Assembly: GCA_009760855.2 (NCBI GenBank)
Contig: WPIO01000042.1
Coordinates: forward strand, 704,501 to 768,500
Origin: Cristatella mucedo
Lineage: Eukaryota > Bryozoa > Phylactolaemata > Cristatellidae
DNA: 64,000 nucleotides
Reading direction: 5' to 3'
The notes beneath the pieces are model-generated. The model did no database searches. It saw only the letters and a list, made by a program, of their open reading frames with translations, and was not told the origin of the DNA. Numbering within the stretch: position 1 is the stretch's first letter; every line of letters starts with the position of its first letter. Below are positions 11,786 through 24,268 of the stretch, one piece after another. The position numbers and the translations under genes were made by a program.

Positions 11786-12500
11786 TTGAAGGGGGAGAGA
11801 GCGCTGCAGGACTCAACAACCACCAAAGCGAAGATGCCACTGGCGGCGCTCGCCGACGGCGTCGCGTGCTGACTCTGCCAGGTGTCACGTGTCGCGTATC
11901 GCGCGCCGAGTGGCATGAGTGAGCGGGGAAAATATACTTGTGCACGCGAGGCGATGAATCGATTCTTTGAAGATCCGGTTAACTCTGGTTAACAGGTCGC
12001 TTCGCTCGCTAGCACGGTCGTACCGATCCGACCGACTTGCTAGTTCGGCACTCGCTCTCGCGCGCCGCCATGTGTTCGGCTCGCAGCTGGCAGCTCGTCT
12101 CGCCGCTGACGCTAAATTTAAAGCCCGCACGCATTCGGCCTTCGCGTCGTACGCATCGAAAGCCCGATGCTCGCTTTCGGTTTCTTCAATCGCCTGCATC
12201 AATCGACTTTGAAACGTTCGACTCGCAGCCGACGACGCATGCACTTCACTTCACTTTTCCGGCTTTCACTTTTTTTCGCTTCACTTTACCCACTGAACGT
12301 GTCTTGAGCCTTTGTTCGGCGCTCTGCTGGCTTGCCCGCGCTCAATTACCCTCGCGTTACCTAGCCGGCAGTTGTACAAACCCGTGGTCCAGAGCATCTC
12401 CTTATGTACTGTTTCATGATTGTCAGCCATGTTTGCGAAGATGTGCGAGCAGTGGATCGCGCTGGATTAGCAAATCGTCAGTATTTATTCATCACCGAAT
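10690..12500. other. GC-rich islet with poly-GGC tract, possible unseen promoter
   Basis: Strong CpG enrichment peaks at 11270-11790. Long open frames on both strands (11215-11916 -, 11262-11945 -, 11276-11680 +) translate into low-complexity Pro, Arg or Ala runs and are best seen as composition artefacts. An ATTATAAAGGAAG motif at about 11228-11240 resembles a TATA box followed by GC-rich sequence, so the islet could contain a promoter. No coding exon is recognisable. Confidence 0.4.
11714..11785. repeat. (GGC)24 trinucleotide repeat
   Basis: Seventy-two bases of uninterrupted GGC, exactly 24 copies. It has the same copy number as the tract at 20844-20915. Confidence 0.97.
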
Positions 12501-13340
12501 TTACTGCGCGGTGTAATGCGAAACGCAGGAAGCCACGCGGAAGCTGGAGGCACGATGAAGTGGATTAATAGGGAAAACTGCTGGACGTAAATCGGTCCGC
12601 TGTTCCCTGGCGGAACGTAAGCAGGAAGAGTTCGCAGTTTATCCAGCGTGCCAAACATTACCCGTCACGATGCACGTTCTCTTTTGCATGCTTGGCGAAG
12701 CATGATTGCTTACGTGAGCCCAAGGTAACCATTCGTTCAGAAGTAAAATCGAGTTTTTACTAGCTTTACAGTGTTTACGCGAGTGGATGCATGCGTAAGA
12801 GCGTCGCGGCACTTAGGAGTAATGAGTTCTCAGTTCTAAACTTCTCTCCGAGCCATCTATTACACAGTATTTTTAATAGTTTAGCTACTCTCTGTGACGG
12901 AAGCATTTGCTCTGCCAGGACACAGACACAGCAATTTTTTACACAGCGATCGACTCAATTCTTCTTTTCTTCTATAGCTTTGATTGTTTCATCCTCTCTC
13001 ACTTTTTCAATGCTAATTATGGTATTTGTTGCAACTACTATCTTAATTCGGCTTTTCAAAGAATTAATTTTTTTTTACGTATGACACGACCGCTGTGCGC
13101 TACCCATATCGCGGCAAAACGTGGTAACTTGGCGACGGCGACAAAATGCTTTGCGACGCGATAGCCTACTTATTTATCGTCGCAGTGCCTAGCTCGAGCT
13201 CAAGGTTAGCCTTCTTAAGTCGTCCGGCACGATTTGATGCGTAGTGCAGAGCCAAGGTAAAAGGATGCAGAGCGAAGCTTATTCAGCAGCCTAGCCTAAA
13301 GCGGCAGAATAGATTTATCGGCCATTACCTTGCTGTAAGC
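12500..13340. other. Interval with no recognised gene
   Basis: Mixed composition, with open frames under 100 codons and no domain. The T-rich segment 12960-13080 gives a hydrophobic translation by composition only. Confidence 0.4.
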
Positions 13341-13344
13341 AGGC

Positions 13345-13440
13345 GATTAAGGAGACGGCCCAGTTGCTGGACTCGAACCCAAGACCTGCGTTTCTAGGCG
13401 ACAGACTGCCAGGCTGGCTGACGGGAGAGAAAGCCGTTGA
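13345..13440 (-). mobile_element. Possible tRNA-derived SINE fragment
   Basis: On the minus strand the sequence includes CGCAGGTCTTGGGTTCGAGTCC, a strong tRNA B-box (GGTTCGAGTCC), preceded by a CTGGCAGTCTGTCGCCTAG region that could be a relic A-box half. I cannot fold a full tRNA from it. It is unlike SINE-1 and SINE-2 outside the B-box, so it may be a third family or a tRNA pseudogene. Confidence 0.35.
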
Positions 13441-14860
13441 AGGAGGCTCGCCAGGATTGCGCGTCGATGATCTTCCGCAGACTGCCGGTGACTCCGGCTG
13501 TCTGCGGTTCCTTGCGACCTCGCCGCCCGAGCGCCCCGACGTCGCGGCACCGGATGTGACGCGCAGGAGCGCCGGTCGGCGCGGCTGCTCGTGATTGAAG
13601 TGCACGCCGCCAGCCGGCCGGCCGGCCGGCGGCTAACGAGTAGAGCGCGAGTCCTGATCGAGGGAGCATTTGGCCGGCCTCTATTCTGAGAAAATAAAAT
13701 ATGGTCGCCCTCCTAATTGAGCGGCAGAGGCGGCGTCTGTGGTAGCAGCAGAGAAATCCGCCGGCGAGCGCGAGGTATTTGCCGGCCCAGCCGGCCGGCG
13801 AACGCACGTGCTCGGCCTAACGGATGCCGCCGGTCGCCGCTTCGGGCCGCGTTCCGCAGCTTGGCGGCCATCCGCGGCGGCGGCGGCGGCTCCGCCCGGC
13901 ACGGCTTTGTGCGATGGCTTCAACCCGCTGGCTTGCGTCGTCGACGGGGCGACGTCGGAGGGCGCTTTGCCGATGGGCGGCGGAGGGGGAGTGGGCGGGG
14001 GATTGAAAGCGGCCGTCGGCCAAGCGAGTAGTCGCGCTGGCTGCAGCGGCGGCAGCTAAAATTGCTCGGGCGCTCGGCGCCCGACTTCCCGAGACTCGGC
14101 GGAATGGCGCCGTGTCCTGGCGGGGTCGACCGATGAAGCCGAGCGCCGCGGGCCCTGCAGCGGTAGCCCGGCGGCGGCGGCGGTGGCGGCGGCGGCGGCG
14201 GCTCCGCACTCGCTGCCGCTTAGCCGCCGCCGCCGCTCGTCGGCTACCGCCTGCCTGCTCAGCTCGCCCTCGCCATCGCGCTCTGCCTCCCGCGGATAAT
14301 GACGACTCGTTCCGGCGGCGCGACCTTCTTGCGCCGCCGCTCCGCATGCGCTCGCACCTCGCCCGGCCGGCCGCGTTCTGCCGACGGAAGCTCTCTCTGG
14401 ACTCGGCGCAGGCGCTCGACAAACTGTTCGGCAAACGCAACCGGTGGCGATGTCGCCAGGGCGCCCGACTCGGCGCCCGACGTGGCCGCAGCGAAAAGGA
14501 CCGACCTAGAGTTCCGACCGCGTCCTACGACGTCCATCGACGGACAGCACGGCCACGTAAATGCTGCTGAGCGGAGTCGCATCGTCGTCTCGTTTCCCTA
14601 GAAACGAACGAGAAAATTAGGTTGAATTACTTCTGCACGCGAACAGCTCGCTTGCGGAGCGCATCGTGCGAATTTGGAGTGAGCGGACCACGGCGGCGCG
14701 GCTGCGAGTTAGCGTTGAGCTTCAAGTGTCGCCGCCGAGTATTCCGGACGGTGCATGAGCTTTAACCGCAGAGTTCAGGCCGAGTATACCGGAGTTTGCA
14801 AGATCCTTCCCTGCTCGAGGCGAGGTTCGCGTTCGCTCTCAGCACTTCGACGAGACCCTC
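13440..14860. other. GC- and CpG-rich islet, no recognised exon
   Basis: Extended CpG-rich sequence with GCCGGCCGGCCGGCC-type palindromes near 13613-13630 and GGC/GCC runs near 14170-14240. Overlapping open frames on both strands give Arg/Ala-rich low complexity. The islet could be a distal regulatory or promoter element of the Wnt gene or of another transcript. No splice-bounded conserved exon was found. Confidence 0.4.
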
Positions 14861-14957
14861 CAATGTCCTGTGTTTTCTAGCTTGCGGTATAGACAGTCAT
14901 CGGGAAATAGTTTTTACCACGGAGTACCGCGACGCAGTCCTACGTTGCTCGCGGTCA

Positions 14958-14958
<1 letters not shown>

Positions 14959-14993
<35 letters not shown>
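14959..14993. repeat. (CT)n microsatellite
   Basis: About 17 CT units in the tail of the GC-rich islet. Confidence 0.9.
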
Positions 14994-17519
<2,526 letters not shown>

Positions 17520-17520
17520 T

Positions 17521-17612
17521 ATAGCGGTAGAAGAGCATTTTTGTCTATCACAACCACTTGCTGTGGAAGATTAAGGATCGCCCAGTGCAGGACTCGGACC
17601 GATGAAAGGTTG
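17521..17612 (-). mobile_element. SINE-2 partial copy
   Basis: The + strand shows TAGCGGTAGAAGAGC, then CAACCACTTGCTGTGG, GATCGCCCAGTGCAGGACTC and a degenerate B-box. This is the reverse of the SINE-2 body. The tRNA-like 5' part is lost. Confidence 0.6.
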
Positions 17613-20180
17613 GAAAGGGTAAACTCTATTGCCCATGAGATGTTGGATTCCAATTAGTAACACATGCAAATTCAGCAGATGTGTGTCAGAACGTTACGAG
17701 TAAATGCACTTACTTTAAACCTGCACTGCTAGCTTGAACTCAAGCAGTCTTTATAAGGGGCAATCACAGTTATTTTTCTAAAGCAGTATCAGCGAAAACT
17801 AAACTCAAAGATATTATGAACATTGTCCCTCAGCTTAAAAATGCGTTTATTTAACTAAGAGCAGGCCAGGAGAACCAATAGTTATTTAATTAAGTGATAG
17901 CTCTTATGGTAGGCAACAAGACGCACTAACCCACGGACGTACATGATTAAGAATGAATAGAGCTGTGGGATATAATCAGTAACATGCAACAGAAAAAAAG
18001 TTTTTGGCTACATCTCTCGTAGCTTTTTCAAAACTAAATACGACAAACTCGAGAAAACTGTCTTGTACAAGTGATGTGCGATAAACTCAGTAGCATGGTC
18101 ACTGATTTAAATAAAGGTGCTTCGGTTCTTCAAAAAAGCAGACAACTCTATTGCCCATGCTGCATATGCGAGATTGCACGTAATATAAAGCGGATCTGAA
18201 GTAAAAAAATACCAAGTGCTGAGTTAGAATCTAGAGCAGCAAGCAGAGGGCCTTACCCAAGTGAACATTTCAGAGAAGACCAATACGCGCTCTCAGCATT
18301 CTTGAGTTGGTAGGCTTTCACACCAGTCTTTGAATTACTTGTTGGGTGTAAAGTATCGATGTTGCAATTAAACCAGTCGGTAAGAAATGTTTTCAGCGTA
18401 TTTTTCTAGCAACAATAGTCGGGATACCATCTAGAAGTTGGCGAGAATCCGTCCACTGGGGATGCAACCTTAATGTTGAACCTTTAGTCTTATCTACTTT
18501 TCCTTAACATAATATTGAGAAAAGATCCGATATATTGCCACGAAGTTCGAAAGGTATGATGCTTACTCGTGTGTGGTTAGGGAAATGTGCATGGTTAGCA
18601 TCAGAATTTTTTTTATATTACACTAGTAGTTCACTATTTTGTTTACAGAACCGTTACTGTGTAATAGCTGCGAAAAATTAAACTGACCTACAATCGTACT
18701 CGTACGGTCTCGTATCCTCGCTTGCTTGGCCATTACATCGGCAAGAGAGGGAAAGTTAATTGGGAAACCTAGCGTAATGAATCGCACAAGCTTCGTCTCT
18801 ATATGAACCTAGACTTCATCTTAACTACGATCAAGCGGTATGAATCCGCAATGGTCATTGACTGCTAGCCAATGGACAGTTGGTCCTGGTCTTTTGTACG
18901 GTTTCCAGAGCATGCGAACTTTATTACAAATCTATTCAACGTCTGCAGTAAATCGTTGGCCATCGGTGAGAGGTATATCCAAAATTTTAGTCCGAGGAGC
19001 CAAATAGTCCGTTAAATCTGCGAATACCAAGCTGCGGTCCTTCCAGAGATCAAGCGACGTCGGGTCGGACGGCTGACTGAGCAGACGAGCTGAGGAAAGT
19101 ATGTTTTCGTAAAATAGGGTTCTATCAAGGTTCTATTAAGACTCTGCGATAACGAATATTCCTGTAAAACCAAATGGACACAAACTCGGGCTGAATGACA
19201 ACAGTGCGTGTGTCCAGATTGAACAACTTTGAAATATTAAAAGTTGACAGCTTAAAATCCCGAGCAGATATTTGGTTGTGTCTACATTTTTTTTACGAGG
19301 CGCCATGCCCACCAATCCTGAGAGAAAAGATCAGCTAGTCCACGCAATTAGGCTTAAAGGATTAAAGGATTAAAGTGGGTCGTCGAAATGAATGGCAAAA
19401 TCATTAAGCCCTACCTAAGAAACGGAAGACGCGAGAAGGTGAAATCTAAAAGAGATCTTAAATACAGCGAGACTGGTTAGCTGTGGGTGCCAGATTACTT
19501 CAACGGTTGTTAGTTTGTTCTGTTAAGGACTCGATGCAAGGAATTCGAAGGTCTTCTATAAGAGGACAGCAAACGGCTAAAAATTTAGGGCGGAACGAGA
19601 CGAAAGGTCTGCCACCAGCGCCTGTCAAAGACGGCGAATGTAAAATTAGTGGTCAGTAAGTTTGCAGATTTCAAGAGCGCATAGGTCGCAGCAAAGGTAA
19701 AGTGGCTCGTCGATAACCTTGTCGCATCCCTACTTCTCAAAGCGAGAAAGTCCTCCGTCACGCGTCAAGATGGCGACCAGTACTCCCAGGAGTGGCGTGT
19801 AATAGACGCGATCTACTTTGACTCAGCAAAGCGGATCGGCAGGAAGTGAGCTCTCTAGTGTTATTAGGGATTCGTCGCACGCTGAGCGTGCACTGCATTG
19901 GCACACTGCAAGCGTAAGCAATTGCGTTGTGGTCGCAATGAGAAGACTCGATTTATTTAAAGCGATGAGCAGGAGCGCTTGAGCGCAAGCGCACGCCGGG
20001 CGGTGAGCAACAACGGCTGACTTATATTGCAAGTGCACCTTTCACTCTGTCTCGTGCTTCGACCGAATTTGCCGAGGGAGACGCGCCAACTCTTCGTGGA
20101 TATCCGGTGAGAAGCGGCGAAATGCATCCGAGAGGGCGTGCGAGCGACGAGAGCCAAGCAACCTGACCCCGTGACCCAGC
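17613..20180. other. Interval with no recognised gene
   Basis: AT-rich to about 19700, then increasingly GC-rich towards the Wnt 5' flank. No conserved coding sequence or repeat family is recognised. Confidence 0.4.
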
Positions 20181-20686
20181 CGCTCGGCGCAAACGCTCGC
20201 GAGGAGCGGCAAGATCACCAAGAGCGGGCTATGAAGCTCCGGCGACCGCCGCGCTCCGGCGCGCTGCGACGCTGGCCAGCGTGACCGAAAGCGAAACCCC
20301 AGCGAGAGCGTGCCGATTGGACGGTTGGACGGGACTCCGAGCGGCGGCGCAAGCGGCGAGCTCTTCGACGTCCGTCCCCTCGTGAATTCTCGTGAGCCAG
20401 TGTGAGCGTAAAAGAGCAGAGTGAAAAATACTCACTCTTCGAACGCGCGTCGGCTGTAGCGGCCGCCGCATTCGAAGCGCGCAAGACTGCCGATTTGCTG
20501 ACGGATTCGATATCGGGCTGCCAGAAAGCGGCCCAGCTGCCGCGCCGCAGACGCTTCCGGGTCCGGCCGCCGGCCGATTCGCTGGCGCGCTTCTCGCCAC
20601 CCGACGGCGCGGGCCCGACGGCGGGGGAGGTGAGAGATGCGAGCTCGGCTTGCGTCCGCGCGCGAATGGCGAGAACCGACAAGTCT

Positions 20687-20742
20687 GAGGCCGCTTTTTC
20701 TCGCAGAGCCCGCGAGAGCGGGCTCTGCGAGACTGAGGCCTC
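20687..20742. repeat. Perfect long inverted repeat (hairpin)
   Basis: CTCGCAGAGCCCGC at 20700-20713 is followed by a GAGA loop and then its exact reverse complement at 20718-20731. One further T-A pair extends this to 15 bp. After an asymmetric internal loop, GAGGCC (20687-20692) pairs with GGCCTC (20737-20742). It is GC-rich and would be very stable as RNA or as a cruciform. Confidence 0.9.
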
Positions 20743-20838
20743 TTCTAGAGCTCCGGCGAGTGCTGCTCACAATCGCGCAATGTGAAGCGCACATCCCGTT
20801 TCCGAAACTCACCGGTACTCGACGTCGCAGACCCCAAA

Positions 20839-20843
<5 letters not shown>

Positions 20844-20915
<72 letters not shown>
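20844..20915. repeat. (GGC)24 trinucleotide repeat
   Basis: Seventy-two bases of uninterrupted GGC, followed by AGCAGCAGC. It lies about 1.1 kb upstream of the Wnt start codon. Confidence 0.97.
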
Positions 20916-20919
<4 letters not shown>

Positions 20920-20948
20920 GCAGCCGAAACCGGCAGGAGGACGCTAGT

Positions 20949-20996
20949 AACTCTCTCTCTCTCTCTCTCTCTCTCTCATTCTCTCTCTCTCTCACA

Positions 20997-21033
<37 letters not shown>

Positions 21034-21151
21034 TCTATCTCCATCTCCATCTCCATCTCCATCTCCATCTCCATCTCCATCTCCATCTCCATCTCCATCT
21101 CCATCTCCATCTTCATCTCTCTCTCTCTCTCTCTCTCTCGCTCTCGCTCTC
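20949..21151. repeat. (CT)n and (CATCTC)n compound repeat
   Basis: CT runs at 20953-21028 enclose an ACACACT interruption. Then about 13 copies of the hexamer CATCTC run from 21029 to about 21115, and another CT/CTCG run ends near 21151. The tract is pyrimidine-rich on the + strand throughout. Confidence 0.95.
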
Positions 21152-21821
21152 TCCTATCATTTGGACGTACCCGAGATCTGACCTGAATCGCTCTCAACGT
21201 CTCACCGCCGAGAGCATGAACGGCACTTAATGGCGGTGCTTTGGGAGGAGAGCGCACTCTCGCACTGCTTCCGAGTGAGGTCATACCAACCAACCGTGGA
21301 GCGACGCTCTCGGCGGTGGCATCGAGCAGGCGCCGGACTTCGCGGCGCTGAGCGAGAGCCAGCGAGCGAGAGCTCGCAAACGAGTGCCTCGGCGGCCCGC
21401 CGTCGGCTGCGAAATGAAAGTCGCGCCGCGGTCCCTCGTCTCGGAGAGTGCAGTGCTGGCGAAGCAAGATCGTCAGCCGCTGCCGGCGGTGCAGGCAGCG
21501 CAGCTCTCAATCGCCGGCCGGAAAGAAATCCCGCCGCCGCCGCCGCCGTCGGACGACTAGAGGGTCCCGGCCTGCGGTAATGAACCGCTTCCGTTTCGCT
21601 TCGAGGCCGACGCTTTATTGCAGCATCGGCACGCCGCCGCAGCGGGTCCCGTCAATCTGCCCACAGTCTAGCAGTGCGCCGCCGCGTGTCGTCCAGGCGC
21701 CCGCCGCCTTAAAGCCAGCTTCCGCCCTCCTGTTAGGACGGTTAGACGCGGTGGGAGAGGCAGCGACCGTGACGTCACGGCCGAAGAATTCCCTTCACGG
21801 CCGCCGCAGCCCGGGAGCGGA

Positions 21822-21832
21822 GCTTATATGGC
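21822..21832 (+). promoter_or_regulatory. TATA-like element upstream of Wnt exon 1
   Basis: GCTTATATGGC lies about 185 bases upstream of the chosen Wnt start codon, inside CpG-rich sequence. Distance and setting are compatible with a core promoter, but the match is imperfect and no initiator is certain. Confidence 0.25.
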
Positions 21833-22008
21833 GCATCTCCCAGCCGGCTCTCGCTAGTGGCTGCCTAGCTGTGCAGACGGCAGCAGCAGCCGCGGACGCC
21901 GATCGCCTCCTGGCGGAACTCAGATTAGGGCCGCCGAGCCGCGTTGCGGCGAGCGATCGCTGCTCCCAGTTGACTCGAGCTTTCGCCGCCGCCGAGCCGC
22001 AGTCAGCG

Positions 22009-22124
22009 ATGCAGAGACGCGGTCGTCGGGCCGCGACGCCCGCCACGGCTGCTCCGGCGGCCTTTTGGCTATTCTGCTCAGCGCTGACGCTACTCGGAAG
22101 AACGGCGGCAGGCGTCAAGTGGCT
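22009..22124 (+). CDS. Wnt4: Wnt (Wnt4-like) coding exon 1: signal peptide
   Basis: The start ATG at 22009 has G at -3. The exon encodes residues 1-38 plus two bases of codon 39. A basic N-terminus (MQRRGRRAA) is followed by a hydrophobic core at residues 17-30 (AAFWLFCSALTLLG), a secretory signal peptide. The exon ends in VKW-L, followed by the donor GTAAGT at 22125. Vertebrate Wnt4 also has its first coding intron just after a Trp-Leu pair following the signal peptide, and the split codon here is completed in frame by the exon at 36900. The reading frame is open further upstream, with ATGs at 21448 and 21580. I chose 22009 because it places the signal peptide at the N-terminus. Confidence 0.8.
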
Positions 22125-24097
22125 GTAAGTACTCGCGAGGCGTCGCGCGCGCCGCAGCTAGGAGAAACCGGGCGTCGCCGGCCGCCGCGGGCTCGGCGCC
22201 AGCGCCGCCGGCCGCCAGCGCCGCCCGGCGGCCGGCGACGAGCTGCCGCTGGCCGCTACTTCAAGGCCGCTCAACTGAGCGCAGCTTTCGACGCGAAGCG
22301 GCCCGCAGACCGAAGTCGACGGCCGGTCGACGCGGCAGCGAACGATCGGCGTCCTCATTCGGCACTTGCTTGAAAAGCCGTATCGCAAACAAGTAGCGAT
22401 CCGCTGCCCCGCCAAGCCCCTCGCTCGCGACCGGCAGTTCAGTAGAGCCGACGGTCACTAGTCGCTCGCGAGTCGTCGCATTCAAGGCGTAATGAAAAAA
22501 ATGACATTCGTGTGCAATCCGTGTCGTCGGGACGGTGAAAAACTCGGCGCTCGGCAGCAGCGTTCGTGGCTCGTTTTGCACCGCACCCGACTGGGCGGCA
22601 GACGTGCCGCGGCGACCGACCGCGAAGCGCCGCACTAGCTCGTTGCGGCGGTCAATCCTGTCTTTCGGAAAAACCTCCGTCCAACACTAAGTCTGCTTTC
22701 AGCAGAAGTGGAGCCGGTTGGTATCGAGGCGTGCTCGCTCGCGTTGCCGTTTTCGCCAAGGGCTTTCCTTCACTGGGCTGGGTGCGGTAGCTGGATAGGG
22801 CGAATGGAGCGATCAGGAGAAGTTTCCAAAAACGCTCTCCCGTCCATTTGCGCCGCCGCCGCAGCCGCAGCAGCCGCGACTCTTTTGCTAATGCGAGCGG
22901 CGAGTTTCGAGCTCTTTTGACGACGCCTCCGCTCGCAGTCGCACTCTGACCTGCGCCACCGCTGCTGCTTCTGCTCGTGGCGCGTCGGCTGCGCCGCTCG
23001 AAGGCTCGCGCTGCGGCGGCGGCGGTGGGCGCTGCTCTTCGCGGGAGCGCTCTGCTCGCTTGGGCTTCGAAGAAGCTTCCAGAGCCACGCAGGCGTGGCC
23101 TCTCGGTGGCCAGTCTCACCGTCTGTCGAGTCAGGGCAGGAGACGTTCGTCTCGGCGGATCCGTGCGCGCGTGCGGCTGCGGCGGCGGCGACGGCGGCGG
23201 CCTCTCCTTTCTAACTCGCCTTTACGGACTGCACTGGCCGTGGCCTACGCAGACCGCGGGTAGTGGCGGGCGTTACAGGCCCCGATCGCGTGAAGTACGA
23301 TCACCTTCGAGCGCGCGCAGAGGACGGCGGGCACGCGGTGTGCGCCATTAACGGCCGGGCAGAAACCGGCCGCAAAGGTAGAGCTCGCAACGGGGCTAGT
23401 CTCTGCCGACACGCGACGATTACTGGTGACGCCTGAGTGTTGCAGTACGGCTGGCGACTGGTGGTGCGGTGCAGCAATGGCCACACGTTATGGCGCCAGT
23501 AGCAGGAATGTGGCAGTAACGAAGGATAGCTACTCCTTGGCCTACCGTAGGGAGAGCAAGGGCATCCCATATCCCCGGGAACGCTGGATCGGAAGCGCTG
23601 GATCCGGGAGGCGCCAAAACAGTAATTCGTGGGAGGGGGATGGGGTTGCCTTCCGTGTAGGTCGTCCCCAGGCGCGCAGTAATCTTGGTATGCCACTGCT
23701 CATACCTTAACGCGGCAAGTCCGTCTCCATAACGTAGGAAAGTCTATTTGACAGCAGCGGAGGATGGTTACTGGCATTCAACAGCGGCCATGACGTGCAC
23801 GCACGTGACACCGTGGCCTAAAGCTCAAATCAGCTCAAATGCCAGAGCCGAGTGCGAAGTCGCAACTGACTGCACATCTCATGGAGCCGGCTTTTAATGC
23901 GGCCTCAGCCACTGATCGTCGCGCGATCGGTTCCTAGTTCAATTATGTAAGAAATGCTTCGTTGGTGACTTATTGGCTGCCGCTCACTCGCCGACTCCGT
24001 TGAGCTCGATGGTCAAAAGCGAGTTCACGCGAGGCGGCAACTTTGTGAAAGTCGCAAATAGCTAGAGACAGCAATAGCAGCGGCTCTGCACACGCTG
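22125..24097 (+). other. Wnt intron 1, GC-rich 5' part
   Basis: The intron opens with a clean donor GTAAGT and stays CpG-rich to about 23350, then becomes mixed. Overlapping open frames on both strands in 22150-23700 are composition-driven and show no domain. The CpG-rich first part may contain regulatory sequence. Confidence 0.5.
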
Positions 24098-24268
24098 CAG
24101 ATCCTGAATAAAAGTTGCACCCTTTTTAGAAACATGGTCGTTTATTACTAGGAGCAGATCCTGAATGAAAGTTGCACCCTTTTTAGAAACATGGTCGTTT
24201 ATTACTAGGAGCAGATCCTGAATGAAAGTTGCACCCTTTTTAGAAACATGGTCGTTTATTACTAGGAG
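24098..24268. repeat. 57-bp tandem repeat, three copies
   Basis: Units start at 24098, 24155 and 24212 with CAGATCCTGAAT and end in TTTATTACTAGGAG. The copies are almost identical; the only difference I noticed is ATAAAAG in the first and ATGAAAG in the other two. Near-identity points to recent duplication. The array is in Wnt intron 1. Confidence 0.95.

Larger units (their letters stand above)
20181..22008 (+). promoter_or_regulatory. CpG-rich 5' flank and probable promoter/5' UTR of Wnt
   Basis: This GC- and CpG-dense stretch lies directly upstream of the Wnt signal-peptide exon. It contains a 15-bp-stem hairpin (20687-20742), a (GGC)24 tract, CT and CATCTC arrays, and a TATA-like TTATATGG at about 21825. 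The transcription start cannot be read from sequence alone. The many long open frames here give Arg/Ala/Pro-rich or Leu-Ser repeat translations and are not genes. One of them reads into the Wnt start codon without a stop, so the upstream frame is open as far as 21448. Confidence 0.5.

Noticed and set aside
11215-11945. Minus-strand open frames of 227-233 codons with poly-Pro and poly-Arg
   Set aside because: They span the GGC tract in a CpG islet. All frames are open because of composition, and no domain is seen.
13817-14440. 207-codon minus-strand frame
   Set aside because: Arg/Ala-rich sequence in a CpG islet with overlapping frames on the other strand and no domain.
21448-22008. Upstream in-frame extension of the Wnt N-terminus
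   Set aside because: The frame is open, but it would put 187 low-complexity residues before the signal peptide. The start at 22009 fits a secreted protein.
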